A DNA stretch of 63,934 nucleotides, from positions 1-63,934 of the IMG/VR virus record IMGVR_UViG_3300034954_002602, one strand, 5' to 3'. Source of the DNA: a virus. The notes beneath the pieces were generated by a model. It was not told the origin of the DNA. It saw nothing but the letters and a program-made list of their open reading frames with translations, and made no database searches. Positions 25,632 to 33,803 of this stretch are shown piece by piece; positions within the stretch are counted from its first letter, which is position 1, and each line of letters opens with the position of its first letter. Made by a program: the position numbers and the translations under genes.

Positions 25632-25773
25632 TAATCAATAAACTGATAGACAAAAAACTTTTTTTGTCATAATATTAGTACATTATAAAAATGCAAAACG
25701 ACGTTGCAGTTTTGTTCAAACGATAGGTGACAAAAAAAGACAAAAAAAGTTATAAACGTGGATTTAGATAAAT
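25632..25773 (+). promoter_or_regulatory. nrdA upstream region with hairpin and A-tract repeats
   Basis: GACAAAAA/TTTTTGTC (25649-25668) is an 8-bp inverted repeat with a T-rich 3' arm and may end tail-fibre transcription. Later the octamer GACAAAAA recurs twice in tandem about 25730-25747. GTGACA followed by a 17-18-base spacer and TATAA near 25750 is a possible promoter. GATAAATA (25767-25774) overlaps the nrdA start and is probably not a promoter for it. No reading frame of note. Confidence 0.4.
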
Positions 25774-28167
25774 ATGGATACAACAAAAACAAAATCAAAA
25801 AATAAAATTACAAGAAACTTAATGCCGAACACCAACTCTAGTACGATCAAAGTTCAAAAAAGAGATGGCAGGCTAGAAGACCTTGATATTAATAAAATTC
25901 ATTTCGTCGTTGAAGAGGCGTGTGAAGGTCTTTCTGGAGTGTCGTCGTCACAAATTGAAATGAATGCCAACATACAGTTCTATGATGGTATGACAACAAA
26001 AGATATCCAAAACGTTTTAGTGAGATCTGCAAACGATCTTATCAGTCTTGAAACTCCTAACTATCAATACGCCGCGGCGAGATTGCTTTCCTATGATGTA
26101 AGGAAAGAAGCACACGGTCAGTATGAATACATTCCGTTGTTAAAACTGATCTTAAGGAACATAAGGTCTGGTGTGTATGACAAAGCGATACTAGACAAGT
26201 ATTCAAAAACAGAAATAAAAAAATTCAACACGTGGATAAGAAGAGAAAGAGATTTAAAATTCACTTACGCAGGACTTAGACAGATCTGTGACAAGTATCT
26301 TGTGCAGGATAGAAGTTCAGGACAGATATATGAAACGCCACAAGATATGTATATGATGATCGCGGCGACACTGTTCGCGGACTACCCAACAAAAACAAGG
26401 ATGAGTTATGTTAAGAAATATTATGACGCAATTAGCCAACACAAAATTAATATACCGACTCCTGTTATGGCTGGTGTTAGGACTCCTATTCGTCAGTTTG
26501 CCAGTTGTGTACTTGTGGATTCAGACGATACACTCCCTAGTATATTTTCTAGTGATATGGCTATCGGACTTTATGTCGCACGTAGGGCCGGCATTGGAAT
26601 CAACGCTGGGCGTATCAGAGGCATAAACTCTAAAATCAGAGGAGGGGAGGTCCAACACACAGGTGTGATTCCGTTCCTAAAAAAATTCGAGTCGACTGTG
26701 AGATGTTGCACACAGAATGGTGTGCGTGGTGGAAACGCAACTGTTCACTTCCCAATATGGCATCCAGAGATCGAAGACATACTTGTATTAAAAAATAACA
26801 AAGGTACTGAAGACAACAGAGTAAGACGTATGGATTACTCGATACAGATCAGTAAACTGTTCTATGAGAGATTCATGAACGAAGAAGACATCACTCTCAT
26901 CTCTCCACACCTTGCACCAGGTCTGTACGAAGCATTTGGCACAGAAGAGTTCGATGACTTATATCTAAAATATGAAGCGGATAAAACAATTCCTAAGAAA
27001 AAAGTTTCAGCACAGGATCTATTTTTTGATCTTTTGAAAGAAAGAGCAGAGACAGGTAGGATCTACATAATGAACCTTGACCACTGTAACTCACACAGTT
27101 CATTCAAAGACAAAGTGTCAATGAGTAACCTGTGTCAAGAGATCACACTACCAACAACACCCATACAAGACATACACGACGAGCAAGGTGAGATTGCACT
27201 TTGTATCCTTTCAGCAGTGAACGTTGGTGCTTTGAATGATCTAAGCGAATTAGAAAACATCTGTGACCTAAGTGTTAGAGCACTTGAACAGATAATTGAC
27301 TACCAAGATTATCCAGTGAGGGCCGCAGAAGTTTCAACAAAGAAAAGAAGGAGCCTCGGCATAGGTTACATCGGACTTGCACACTATCTAGCAAAGAACG
27401 GTGTGAAGTATTCAGATCCAAAGGCGTGGGAGTTGGTTGATAGACTGACAGAGGCATTCCAATATCACCTGTTGAGATCAAGTTGCAACATAGCAATGGA
27501 GAAAGGCAAGTGTGAGGGATTCGAAAGAACAAAATACGCAGACGGCCTACTACCAATCGATCACTACAAGAAAGACGTTGATGAGATTGTGCCACACAAA
27601 CAGAGAATGGCGTGGGAAAGCCTAAGGAAAGATATAGCGAAATATGGCTTAAGACACAGCACACTATCTGCACAGATGCCTAGTGAGAGTTCTTCCGTTG
27701 TTAGTAACGAAACCAACGGTATCGAACCACCAAGGGCATTACTTTCTATCAAGAAAAGCAAAAAAGGTCCATTGAAACAGATTGCACCTGGATATCCTAA
27801 ACTGAAGAATGATTACACATTACTTTGGGATATGCCAGACAACACAGGTTACATCAATGTTGTTGCGATGATGCAGAAGTATTTCGATCAAGCGATATCA
27901 GGTAACTGGAGTTACAACCCACTTAAATTTGATAACAACGAAGTACCACTGTCAGCAATGGCCCAAGATATGCTTATGGCTTACAAGTTTGGTTGGAAGA
28001 CTTCGTACTACCAAAACACTTACGACTTCAAAGGTGAGGAAGAAGAAGTGCAACCGTCGGGCATAAGTGCTGTCTCTGAAGAGGACGAGGGAGAAGACGT
28101 GGAGTTGCCGCCTGAATTGGTAAATACACCCATCGACGGCGACGATTGCGACGCCTGTACAATTTAA
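25774..28167 (+). CDS. nrdA: Ribonucleoside-diphosphate reductase class Ia, alpha subunit
   Basis: 797 residues. An ATP-cone at about residues 24-110 (TIKVQKRDGRLEDLDINKIH), then the catalytic barrel. Active-site residues are all present: ASCVLVDSDD and ALCILSAVN give the redox Cys pair, SNLCQEI the N-x-C-x-E thiyl site, TSYYQNTY the radical-transfer Tyr pair, and the C-terminus ends DDCDACTI with the CxxC that re-reduces the site. It makes deoxynucleoside diphosphates for phage DNA. Followed by nrdB after 14 bases; the glutaredoxin at 50079 could be its reductant. Retention of the ATP cone suggests dATP control is kept. Confidence 0.97.
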   Translation: MDTTKTKSKNKITRNLMPNTNSSTIKVQKRDGRLEDLDINKIHFVVEEACEGLSGVSSSQIEMNANIQFYDGMTTKDIQNVLVRSANDLISLETPNYQYAAARLLSYDVRKEAHGQYEYIPLLKLILRNIRSGVYDKAILDKYSKTEIKKFNTWIRRERDLKFTYAGLRQICDKYLVQDRSSGQIYETPQDMYMMIAATLFADYPTKTRMSYVKKYYDAISQHKINIPTPVMAGVRTPIRQFASCVLVDSDDTLPSIFSSDMAIGLYVARRAGIGINAGRIRGINSKIRGGEVQHTGVIPFLKKFESTVRCCTQNGVRGGNATVHFPIWHPEIEDILVLKNNKGTEDNRVRRMDYSIQISKLFYERFMNEEDITLISPHLAPGLYEAFGTEEFDDLYLKYEADKTIPKKKVSAQDLFFDLLKERAETGRIYIMNLDHCNSHSSFKDKVSMSNLCQEITLPTTPIQDIHDEQGEIALCILSAVNVGALNDLSELENICDLSVRALEQIIDYQDYPVRAAEVSTKKRRSLGIGYIGLAHYLAKNGVKYSDPKAWELVDRLTEAFQYHLLRSSCNIAMEKGKCEGFERTKYADGLLPIDHYKKDVDEIVPHKQRMAWESLRKDIAKYGLRHSTLSAQMPSESSSVVSNETNGIEPPRALLSIKKSKKGPLKQIAPGYPKLKNDYTLLWDMPDNTGYINVVAMMQKYFDQAISGNWSYNPLKFDNNEVPLSAMAQDMLMAYKFGWKTSYYQNTYDFKGEEEEVQPSGISAVSEEDEGEDVELPPELVNTPIDGDDCDACTI

Positions 28168-28181
28168 CTTTACAAACACAT

Positions 28182-29282
28182 ATGACAAAAACAGTTTTTA
28201 ACCAGAGAGATATTGACTTCACTAAACAGCCTATGTTCTTTGGTGAGGACGGCGGAGTGCAGAGATACGACGAGTTCAAGTATCCACAGTTTGACAAACT
28301 GAATCAGACAATGATTGGATACTTCTGGAGACCAGAAGAGGTGTCCCTACAGAAAGACAGGGCAGACTTCCAGAACTTCAGACCTGAACAGAAACACATA
28401 TTCACAAGTAATCTAAAATATCAAACACTGTTGGACTCGGTACAAGGCAGAGGACCAAGCCTAATGTTCTTGCCATACGTGAGCAACCCTGAACTAGAAG
28501 GTTGCATAGTGACTTGGGACTTCTTTGAAACAATACACTCAAGAAGTTACACGCACATAATGAAGAACGTTTACCCAGATCCAACAGAGGTATTTGACAC
28601 AATCGTTAATGACAAAGAGATATTGAAGAGAGCCAAGTCAGTCACGCACGAGTACGACAAGTTCGGAAGCATGGCACTTGACCACGCAGTGGGTAAAAAG
28701 GTTGATATGTTGGAACTTAAGAAACAATTATACCTTGCGATGAACACTGTGAACTTGCTAGAAGGACTAAGGTTCTATGTATCATTCGCTTGTACATTTG
28801 CATTTGGAGAATTAAAACTAATGGAAGGTTCTGCAAAGATACTTTCATTGATTGCTAGGGACGAAGCAACACACTTGAATCTATCGACACACGTGTTGAA
28901 AGCGTGGCACAAGGGCGATGATCCTGAGATGACCAAAGCAATCAAAGGTACAGAGAAAACAGTGATCCAGATGTTCAAAGACTGTGTTGAAGAAGAGAAG
29001 GCGTGGGCGAGACACTTGTTCAAAGACGGATCCATCATAGGATTGAATGAGAAACTGTTGGGCAAGTACGTTGAATTCATAGCAAACAAGAGATTGAAAG
29101 CACTTGGTTATGATCCACTGTATGACGTGTCAGCGACACAGAACCCACTGCCATGGACACAGCACTGGTTGAGTTCTAAAGGTATGCAGGTGGCACCACA
29201 GGAGACTGAAGTAGAATCATACATCGTTGGTGGCATCAAGCAAGACGTCAAAAAAGGCCAATTCAGCAAATTTAAGTTATAA
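28182..29282 (+). CDS. nrdB: Ribonucleoside-diphosphate reductase class Ia, beta subunit
   Basis: 366 residues from ATG 28182, 14 bases after nrdA (an upstream Met at 28146 would overlap nrdA). FFETIHSRSYTHI supplies Glu and His ligands and the radical Tyr at the position of Tyr122 in E. coli; LLEGLRFYVSFACTFAFGE and DEATHLNLSTH supply the second ligand set. So it forms a diiron-tyrosyl radical and is class Ia. The C-terminal tail (QFSKFKL) would dock to NrdA. Confidence 0.97.
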   Translation: MTKTVFNQRDIDFTKQPMFFGEDGGVQRYDEFKYPQFDKLNQTMIGYFWRPEEVSLQKDRADFQNFRPEQKHIFTSNLKYQTLLDSVQGRGPSLMFLPYVSNPELEGCIVTWDFFETIHSRSYTHIMKNVYPDPTEVFDTIVNDKEILKRAKSVTHEYDKFGSMALDHAVGKKVDMLELKKQLYLAMNTVNLLEGLRFYVSFACTFAFGELKLMEGSAKILSLIARDEATHLNLSTHVLKAWHKGDDPEMTKAIKGTEKTVIQMFKDCVEEEKAWARHLFKDGSIIGLNEKLLGKYVEFIANKRLKALGYDPLYDVSATQNPLPWTQHWLSSKGMQVAPQETEVESYIVGGIKQDVKKGQFSKFKL

Positions 29283-29302
29283 TCACAGCGGTTTTCGCCG
29301 GC

Positions 29303-29310
29303 AATAAATA
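29303..29310 (+). promoter_or_regulatory. T4-type late promoter variant
   Basis: AATAAATA five bases before the ATG of the PAAR gene; fits late expression apart from nrdAB. Confidence 0.5.
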
Positions 29311-29315
29311 TCCAT

Positions 29316-29612
29316 ATGCCAAGGATATCAAGACACAGAGATAGAGCCCGTACAGGACACTTATGTTCTAAAACAGCACCCGTGCTGGCAAAACAAAGAT
29401 CAGTATTTGCCAACGGCAAAGCACTATTAACAAGAGGTGACAGGCTCGCTCCACACAAAATCAAGAAAGGTTTTTTCTGTATTCCACATCCTGCGAAATT
29501 AAAAGGAAGTTCAATGACAGTGTTTGCGGAAGGCATCGGTGTTGGAAGGAAGGGTGACAGGGCAGATTTTGGTGCAATGAAAGGAGCGTCATTCAACGTG
29601 TTCGCAGGATAA
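29316..29612 (+). CDS. PAAR-domain tail-spike tip protein (T4 gp5.4-like)
   Basis: 98 residues. Repeats of the PAAR type: SKTAPVLAKQRSVFANGKAL, RGDRLAPH, then SMTVFAEGIGVGRKGDRAD and GASFNVFAG. PAAR proteins form a sharp cone at the end of the tail spike and bind a metal ion through conserved His/Cys; HLC at residue 20 and CIPHP near 55 could be ligands. It would sharpen the puncturing device for outer-membrane piercing. Followed after two bases by the gene at 29615, probably its structural partner. Confidence 0.8.
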   Translation: MPRISRHRDRARTGHLCSKTAPVLAKQRSVFANGKALLTRGDRLAPHKIKKGFFCIPHPAKLKGSSMTVFAEGIGVGRKGDRADFGAMKGASFNVFAG

Positions 29613-29614
29613 CA

Positions 29615-30892
29615 ATGACAGTAAACAAGGGATTATTATCACTAGTAGAGAACACACCAAACTTTTCAGACCAAGCATTGGAAAATGCAATCAATGAGAT
29701 CAAAGCAATAGACAAGGATGATGGACACCAATTCATTTTATCTCAATTCTTATTAGACACAGCAATACACGATAACACAGTTTTGACCACGTCACAGAAA
29801 AATGATGTGCTAGATGCAATCTACAATGCCCAGCCTCATTTGCAGATTGGACGTTATCTCAATGACGTTGTAAGACACACAAAGTCAATAATCGATGGAT
29901 CTATTATACCTGTTGACGAACTGACCAATCCAATACAAAGAACCTTTCTGGAAATTATGCAGGACGTTCTCAGCCTACAATCGTTGGTGCCAGAACTTTA
30001 CGGAGTTGCGGCTTCTGAAAAGAAAAGATCTGTGAACGATCACTTGGGCACTTTGAATAATATTTTCGTTAGCACAACCGACAGCACTGCACCTGTGTTC
30101 ACAAGGTTGAAAGAGATAATGGAATTGATTGATGCAACATCAAGGGCAAACACGGTTAGTGGTTTGAATCTCGCCATCACAAACGCGGCCGCGGGCAATT
30201 TAAACTTGCGGACTTTCCTGGCCGGTCTCGTAGCCGACTCTACGGACTTCCAGCAATCCTTAGACAATATGGTGAACCTCTGTACTAACAAGTATGCAAC
30301 CCTCAACACTCGCATATCAGAAATACCAGGAGACCCAACCACTGACTTGGTAGCAATAAGAGAGGAAATCAATACACAGGTGGCATTAGAAAACAGCAAC
30401 CTCTTGGGTATGGACACCTACGTTGAAACCCTAACAAACCAAATTGCATACACATCATTGGCCAGCGATGCTGATCTAAGATCTGTATTGGTGAACACTG
30501 CACAGGATCTAAACTGGCAGTCGTACTTCAGAGACTACGAGACCAACCAATCTAACCTCAACCCTCTTTACACTACAGACACCGACTCTGACAAGAGTGG
30601 CGTCATTGATCAGGTTCTTGCAGACAGTGGACTACCTGATGTCACAGATGCAACTGACCTAGAAGCAGTTGCTGAAAAGGCCAAACGTGACAGCAGGATT
30701 GATACTGCTAACTTTGATCGTTACACAGTGGAAACACAAATAACAAAAAGTTGTGAACAGTTGGGCATAACCACAGCCAACAGAACTATAAGTGCTCTGA
30801 GCAATAGTCTATTGAACAATATGAATAAGTTTGACAGGGATGAAATTGCTAGGAGTCTAGATCTCAACGAGGACGCAGAGACTCTAAGTTAA
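29615..30892 (+). CDS. Probable baseplate/spike-associated protein
   Basis: 425 residues, almost wholly helical, rich in Asn/Asp/Leu/Thr, with no enzyme motif and no membrane segment. It directly follows the PAAR gene (2-base gap), so both are made from the same late transcript. In marine T4-type phages a protein of unknown role often sits next to the PAAR gene. I do not recognise a domain. It ends 4 bases into the convergent gene at 30889. Confidence 0.5.
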   Translation: MTVNKGLLSLVENTPNFSDQALENAINEIKAIDKDDGHQFILSQFLLDTAIHDNTVLTTSQKNDVLDAIYNAQPHLQIGRYLNDVVRHTKSIIDGSIIPVDELTNPIQRTFLEIMQDVLSLQSLVPELYGVAASEKKRSVNDHLGTLNNIFVSTTDSTAPVFTRLKEIMELIDATSRANTVSGLNLAITNAAAGNLNLRTFLAGLVADSTDFQQSLDNMVNLCTNKYATLNTRISEIPGDPTTDLVAIREEINTQVALENSNLLGMDTYVETLTNQIAYTSLASDADLRSVLVNTAQDLNWQSYFRDYETNQSNLNPLYTTDTDSDKSGVIDQVLADSGLPDVTDATDLEAVAEKAKRDSRIDTANFDRYTVETQITKSCEQLGITTANRTISALSNSLLNNMNKFDRDEIARSLDLNEDAETLS

Positions 30893-31104
30893 GAATCTTC
30901 TTTCATTTCGTTACAACCTACTTCAATGCTTTCATAATCTTGTCCATAATAGGCAAAAACATCTGTCATTCCGTAGAAACGAGCGGCCGCATCTGACTCA
31001 CACTTGGCCAATTCTTGATATATTTTTCCTGTGCTGTCGTCATAATCGGTGCACTTCATCTCACCATTTACTAGGACACACATCACCATAAAAAGTTTGT
31101 ACAT
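30889..31104 (-). CDS. Small cysteine-containing exported-type protein, copy 1
   Basis: 71 residues from ATG 31104. Hydrophobic N-terminus (MYKLFMVMCVLVNG) then a polar body. Cys at 9, 18, 35 and 64. The last three keep the same spacing (17 and 29) as in the protein at 32231-32443, so the two are paralogues. It lies just downstream of the tmRNA on the same strand and may share its promoter. Likely membrane-attached or periplasmic; function unknown. Confidence 0.6.
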   Translation of the reverse strand: MYKLFMVMCVLVNGEMKCTDYDDSTGKIYQELAKCESDAAARFYGMTDVFAYYGQDYESIEVGCNEMKEDS

Positions 31105-31109
31105 ACAAA

Positions 31110-31398
31110 TAGTTATGGCCCGTTCTGTTGCAAGGTGGGCCAAACCCCTGAGAATATTGGTTATTACGCCGCTAATCTCAATGCAGGCATACCGACTGTT
31201 AGGTCAGCAAACCCTAATGCTCTTTTGTTTGCATTTAAAAACTGGACGTATTCCTCGTGCCTACAGGGAGTTCTCGTAAAAAGTTTCAACGTGAATCGAT
31301 CCTAATTCCACCCCTCAAGTTTCATCGCTCAAATGGTGGAGTGGCTGGGAATTGCACCCAGGTCTTCACCGCCTATTGATTTCTAGTCAACAAACTCA
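31110..31398 (-). ncRNA. ssrA: Circularly permuted (two-piece) tmRNA
   Basis: Minus strand. The acceptor piece comes first: T stem CTGGG/CCCAG (31361-31345) with loop TGCAATT, then acceptor arm CCACTCC (31344-31338) and ACCA ending at 31334. After a 19-base spacer the 5' arm GGGGTGG (31314-31308) pairs with it (7 bp, one G-U), followed by the tmRNA-like AATTAGGATCGATTCACG. The tag frame starts at GCA 31232 and reads ANKRALGFADLTVGMPALRLAA then TAA TAA (31166-31161), ending in LAA as SsrA tags do. A TGGCCC/GGGCCA hairpin (31142-31116) ends the coding piece. Order acceptor-then-coding is the permuted type of alphaproteobacteria, some cyanobacteria and some betaproteobacteria. The second loop base is G rather than the usual U. 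The exact ends are inferred. Confidence 0.88.
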
Positions 31399-31404
31399 AA
31401 TATA

Positions 31405-31433
31405 ATTATACCCTAAGGTTGACTGTTTGTCAA
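31405..31433 (-). promoter_or_regulatory. Consensus sigma70 promoter of the tmRNA
   Basis: Minus strand TTGACA (31433-31428), exactly 17 bases, TATAAT (31410-31405), predicted start near 31398. A perfect match, as expected for a highly expressed stable RNA. It overlaps the divergent promoter at 31419-31447. Confidence 0.9.
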
Positions 31434-31447
31434 TTCTGTGCTAAATT
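31419..31447 (+). promoter_or_regulatory. Sigma70 promoter giving a leaderless mRNA
   Basis: TTGACT (31419-31424), 17-base spacer, TAAATT (31442-31447); ATG at 31455 is seven bases further. It interlaces with the tmRNA promoter. Confidence 0.6.
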
Positions 31448-31454
31448 AGTTTAT

Positions 31455-31658
31455 ATGCCAAAAAATAGAATATTCAAAATCACAGACGGAACAGAGACAA
31501 AGGAAGTTGAAGCACTCTCTTTCAAGAAGGCCGTGAAATCATTTCAGGGCAGTTCTAAAGCGAAGATGATAACTATCGAGTGGATGACGAAGGGTGGAGA
31601 ACTTTTCGTCAAAGATCAACCGATACCACTAGGTAGAAAGAAAAAGATAGGACGTTAG
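31455..31658 (+). CDS. 67-residue basic protein
   Basis: Starts MPKNRIFKITDGTETKEVEA and ends in GRKKKIGR; predicted beta-beta-alpha-beta, very basic. The ATG at 31455 is chosen because the promoter's -10 ends seven bases upstream. Divergent from the tmRNA with a shared promoter region, so it may be expressed early. Not recognised. Confidence 0.6.
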   Translation: MPKNRIFKITDGTETKEVEALSFKKAVKSFQGSSKAKMITIEWMTKGGELFVKDQPIPLGRKKKIGR

Positions 31659-31665
31659 ACAAGAA

Positions 31666-31833
31666 GTGAGAGTGAGCCACAACCCATTAGTTAAATTACT
31701 GGTCAAACTAAGAATGGCCTGGGCAGATGCACGGGGACATCACGGCAAAGTCTGGGACTATGAGCCTGGTGAGTACTATATGGGCCGACACGCAGGACAC
31801 CGTAAACACGAGAAAAGACACAAGATAAAATGA
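31666..31833 (+). CDS. 55-residue His/Arg/Lys-rich protein
   Basis: From GTG 31666, 8 bases after the preceding stop (a second GTG at 31672 is possible). MRVSHNPLVKLLVKLRMAWA is an amphipathic helix, followed by WDYEPGEYYMGRHAGHRKHEKRHK, with six His. Overlaps the next micro-gene by ATGA. Could bind RNA or metal; low certainty that it is translated. Confidence 0.4.
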   Translation: MRVSHNPLVKLLVKLRMAWADARGHHGKVWDYEPGEYYMGRHAGHRKHEKRHKIK

Positions 31834-31904
31834 CGAAACTGATGTGGACTATTTTCGCTGTGTACACATCAATATTCCTTTTTGGTTGCTACCATCTACT
31901 TTAA
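31830..31904 (+). CDS. 24-residue single-span membrane peptide
   Basis: MTKLMWTIFAVYTSIFLFGC then four residues; a single hydrophobic helix. ATGA overlap with the preceding small gene suggests coupling. Speculative: small membrane peptides are common in phages and easy to miss, but so are chance frames of this size. Confidence 0.3.
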   Translation: MTKLMWTIFAVYTSIFLFGCYHLL

Positions 31905-31946
31905 TCATACCACATAACTTACACACATTAACACCTAAATATTAGT

Positions 31947-32222
31947 GTGCCGAAGCCAAAGAAGCGGACCTCTTATTGGTCAAAGATCAGGAAGAAGGCG
32001 CCAAAGGTTCCAGACATCACCTGTCCAGATATAGATGCTATACTGAACAGGTTGGAGAAATTGGTGGACAAGAGTCTTACGAAAGCACAGTACAAGATAA
32101 TCGAACGCAAGATGGAGAAACTTCGTATTGCAAACGAGAAACTTCGTGAGTCTGGCGTGTACTGGCACAAGGCCTGTAGGGAGACCGTGAGGGACCTCCT
32201 GGGTAAAGCAAAAATGAGGTAA
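31947..32222 (+). CDS. Small basic coiled-coil protein
   Basis: 91 residues from GTG 31947. Starts MPKPKKRTSYWSKIRKKAPK; a Cys at 26 and one near 78; residues 32-70 form a coiled coil (ILNRLEKLVDKSL, KLRIANEKLRESG). Highly basic, so nucleic-acid contact is likely. A possible ribosome site is weak. Followed after 8 bases by the gene at 32231. Confidence 0.5.
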   Translation: MPKPKKRTSYWSKIRKKAPKVPDITCPDIDAILNRLEKLVDKSLTKAQYKIIERKMEKLRIANEKLRESGVYWHKACRETVRDLLGKAKMR

Positions 32223-32230
32223 TTAATAAT

Positions 32231-32443
32231 ATGTGGAAAGTACTGGTAGCGATATGTTTAATAAACCAACCCTGCACCCTGTTCGAGGAAGACCCCATCA
32301 AATACTATCACACCGAATCAGAATGCATCAAAGCCGCGGAGGCCAAATCCAGATCAATGGTGCAAACCTTCAAGGATTATGGCTATTACATAGACAGTGA
32401 AGCACACTCTTGTCAGTTTATTGTGTTGAAAAACGAAGCATAG
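32231..32443 (+). CDS. Small cysteine-containing exported-type protein, copy 2
   Basis: 70 residues. Hydrophobic start (MWKVLVAICLINQPC), Cys at 9, 15, 32 and 61. C15-C32-C61 have the same 17 and 29 spacing as C18-C35-C64 of the protein at 30889-31104, and both have a YY/GYY pair before the last Cys. Thus a paralogue pair on opposite sides of the tmRNA locus. Probably exported with one disulfide; function unknown. Confidence 0.6.
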   Translation: MWKVLVAICLINQPCTLFEEDPIKYYHTESECIKAAEAKSRSMVQTFKDYGYYIDSEAHSCQFIVLKNEA

Positions 32444-32444
32444 G

Positions 32445-32472
32445 TTGACAGATCTCAAAGATATGCTATAAT
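32445..32472 (+). promoter_or_regulatory. Sigma70 promoter, extended -10
   Basis: TTGACA (32445-32450), 16-base spacer, TGCTATAAT (TATAAT 32467-32472). Drives the ParB-like gene after a leader of about 68 bases that ends with ACTCATTAACCATAGGAG, similar to the hsp20 leader. Confidence 0.8.
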
Positions 32473-32545
32473 GAAACTGTAATTAGGGTTAATCCTATTG
32501 TAGGAATTCTGCCCTCTTTTACACTCATTAACCATAGGAGATCAT

Positions 32546-33622
32546 ATGAGCAAGGTAAAAATGCTTCTAGACGTCGTCGCAGAAGTCAAGAAAGAAGCAC
32601 CAGAAGATGTTCCAAACTGGAACGCCAAACTAGCAGAAGCAAAAGTAAATCTACAGAATCAAATCGCGAAAGGCAGGCTGTTGCCCAAGGGTGTTGAAGA
32701 TCATCCACTTGAACATTTCGCATTCAATTATTCCGTACAACGTGATGTGAGGGCAGGACACGTTATGAACATCATGAAGAAGTTCGATCCAAGGGTTTGT
32801 TGTCCTGTGTCAGCAGTAAAACGTTCAGACGGTGATACACTATACATATTCGATGGGCAACACAGAGCAGTGGCCCTGGCACTGTTGGGTTGGACAAAGA
32901 TCCCAGTAACAATAGTAGAAACAGATGAACCGGCCTTTGACGCAGAAGCATTTGAGATTGTTAATGACTCAGGCATATTGAGAGCAGGCACAGAAGAGAT
33001 CCACAGATGTCTATTACACAGATATAAAATGGGCGAAACAGAAACAGAAAGGGTTGCTACAGCACACGCGGTGCAGAGAGTGTTTGACGAGTGTGAGATT
33101 GATCTAGAGCCAAAACGTGTCAGGAAGAGCCCGGGCAAGTGTGGACCTAACAAACATTACTTCTCACATTTTGATTATGCATACAAAGGCATCAAGATGG
33201 CGGGTGAACACGGACTCAAGAACGCATTAGAGGCCATCAAGGCCATATACGGTGATGAGGAAGGTGGTGAGATCAATCAGGGTCTTTTCATAGGACTTAT
33301 GAAGCAGTACCAAATGGGTGCTGAGGCCAAGAGGTTAAACAGGCTTCCAGGAGACTGGATGTTCAAGATGGTTGAAGCAGTGAAGAAGGTATGCCCAAGT
33401 GGTGTGTTGGTACACACCGCAACCAAGAAACAATGGCAACACGCAAATGGTGTTGGGTGGGACGCACCGGTGGCAATGGCACATCTATTAAGAGAAGTGT
33501 ACTTGTTGGAAGATGGCACGTTCGAACCTAGTTATATGCCCAATGTTACATTGAAACTTGAGGACGGAGATATAGCCAAAGAATCAGAAGCACAAACGGC
33601 CTTCAACAAGTATGTCAAATAA
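32546..33622 (+). CDS. ParB/Srx-fold domain protein
   Basis: 358 residues. YIFDGQHRAVALALLGWTKIPV near residue 97 is the DGQHR motif of ParB N-terminal/sulfiredoxin-like domains, which bind or hydrolyse CTP/ATP. No helix-turn-helix of classical ParB is obvious afterwards; instead about 240 residues of unknown helical sequence follow (KHYFSHFDYAYKGIKMAGEHG). Such proteins in phages serve as regulators, nucleases or DNA-binding factors. Strong promoter, structured leader, AGGAG site. Exact role unknown. Confidence 0.65.
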   Translation: MSKVKMLLDVVAEVKKEAPEDVPNWNAKLAEAKVNLQNQIAKGRLLPKGVEDHPLEHFAFNYSVQRDVRAGHVMNIMKKFDPRVCCPVSAVKRSDGDTLYIFDGQHRAVALALLGWTKIPVTIVETDEPAFDAEAFEIVNDSGILRAGTEEIHRCLLHRYKMGETETERVATAHAVQRVFDECEIDLEPKRVRKSPGKCGPNKHYFSHFDYAYKGIKMAGEHGLKNALEAIKAIYGDEEGGEINQGLFIGLMKQYQMGAEAKRLNRLPGDWMFKMVEAVKKVCPSGVLVHTATKKQWQHANGVGWDAPVAMAHLLREVYLLEDGTFEPSYMPNVTLKLEDGDIAKESEAQTAFNKYVK

Positions 33623-33803
33623 ACTTTGTTATTACAGGTGTTTCGTTACCAAGGCGGGCAAGACTGAGGAGTATGGTTATGGTCTGCCTTGGAAGGACGT
33701 GCAAGAAGAAGTTGACAAACACTACAATGAAGGCGCCGAAGCAGTGGAACTTGAGATGATCACAGAAGAGGAATTCAATGATAGATTACCAAAACCTTAC
33801 TAA
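33612..33803 (+). CDS. Small acidic protein of unknown function
   Basis: 63 residues, starting MSNKLCYYRCFVTKAGKTEE, Glu-rich later. Overlaps the ParB-like gene by 11 bases and the following gene by 26 bases, so it is coupled in one transcript. Not recognised. Confidence 0.5.
   Translation: MSNKLCYYRCFVTKAGKTEEYGYGLPWKDVQEEVDKHYNEGAEAVELEMITEEEFNDRLPKPY

Noticed and set aside
25767-25774. Late promoter for nrdA (GATAAATA)
   Set aside because: The word overlaps the start codon, too close to drive this gene.
31049-31279. Plus-strand reading frame across the tmRNA
   Set aside because: It is the complement of the tmRNA coding piece, with no ribosome site or protein features.
31334-31361. A tRNA gene, from the T arm and CCA end
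   Set aside because: No D or anticodon arm fits on either side; the 5' acceptor partner and tag frame lie downstream, so it is the acceptor piece of a permuted tmRNA.
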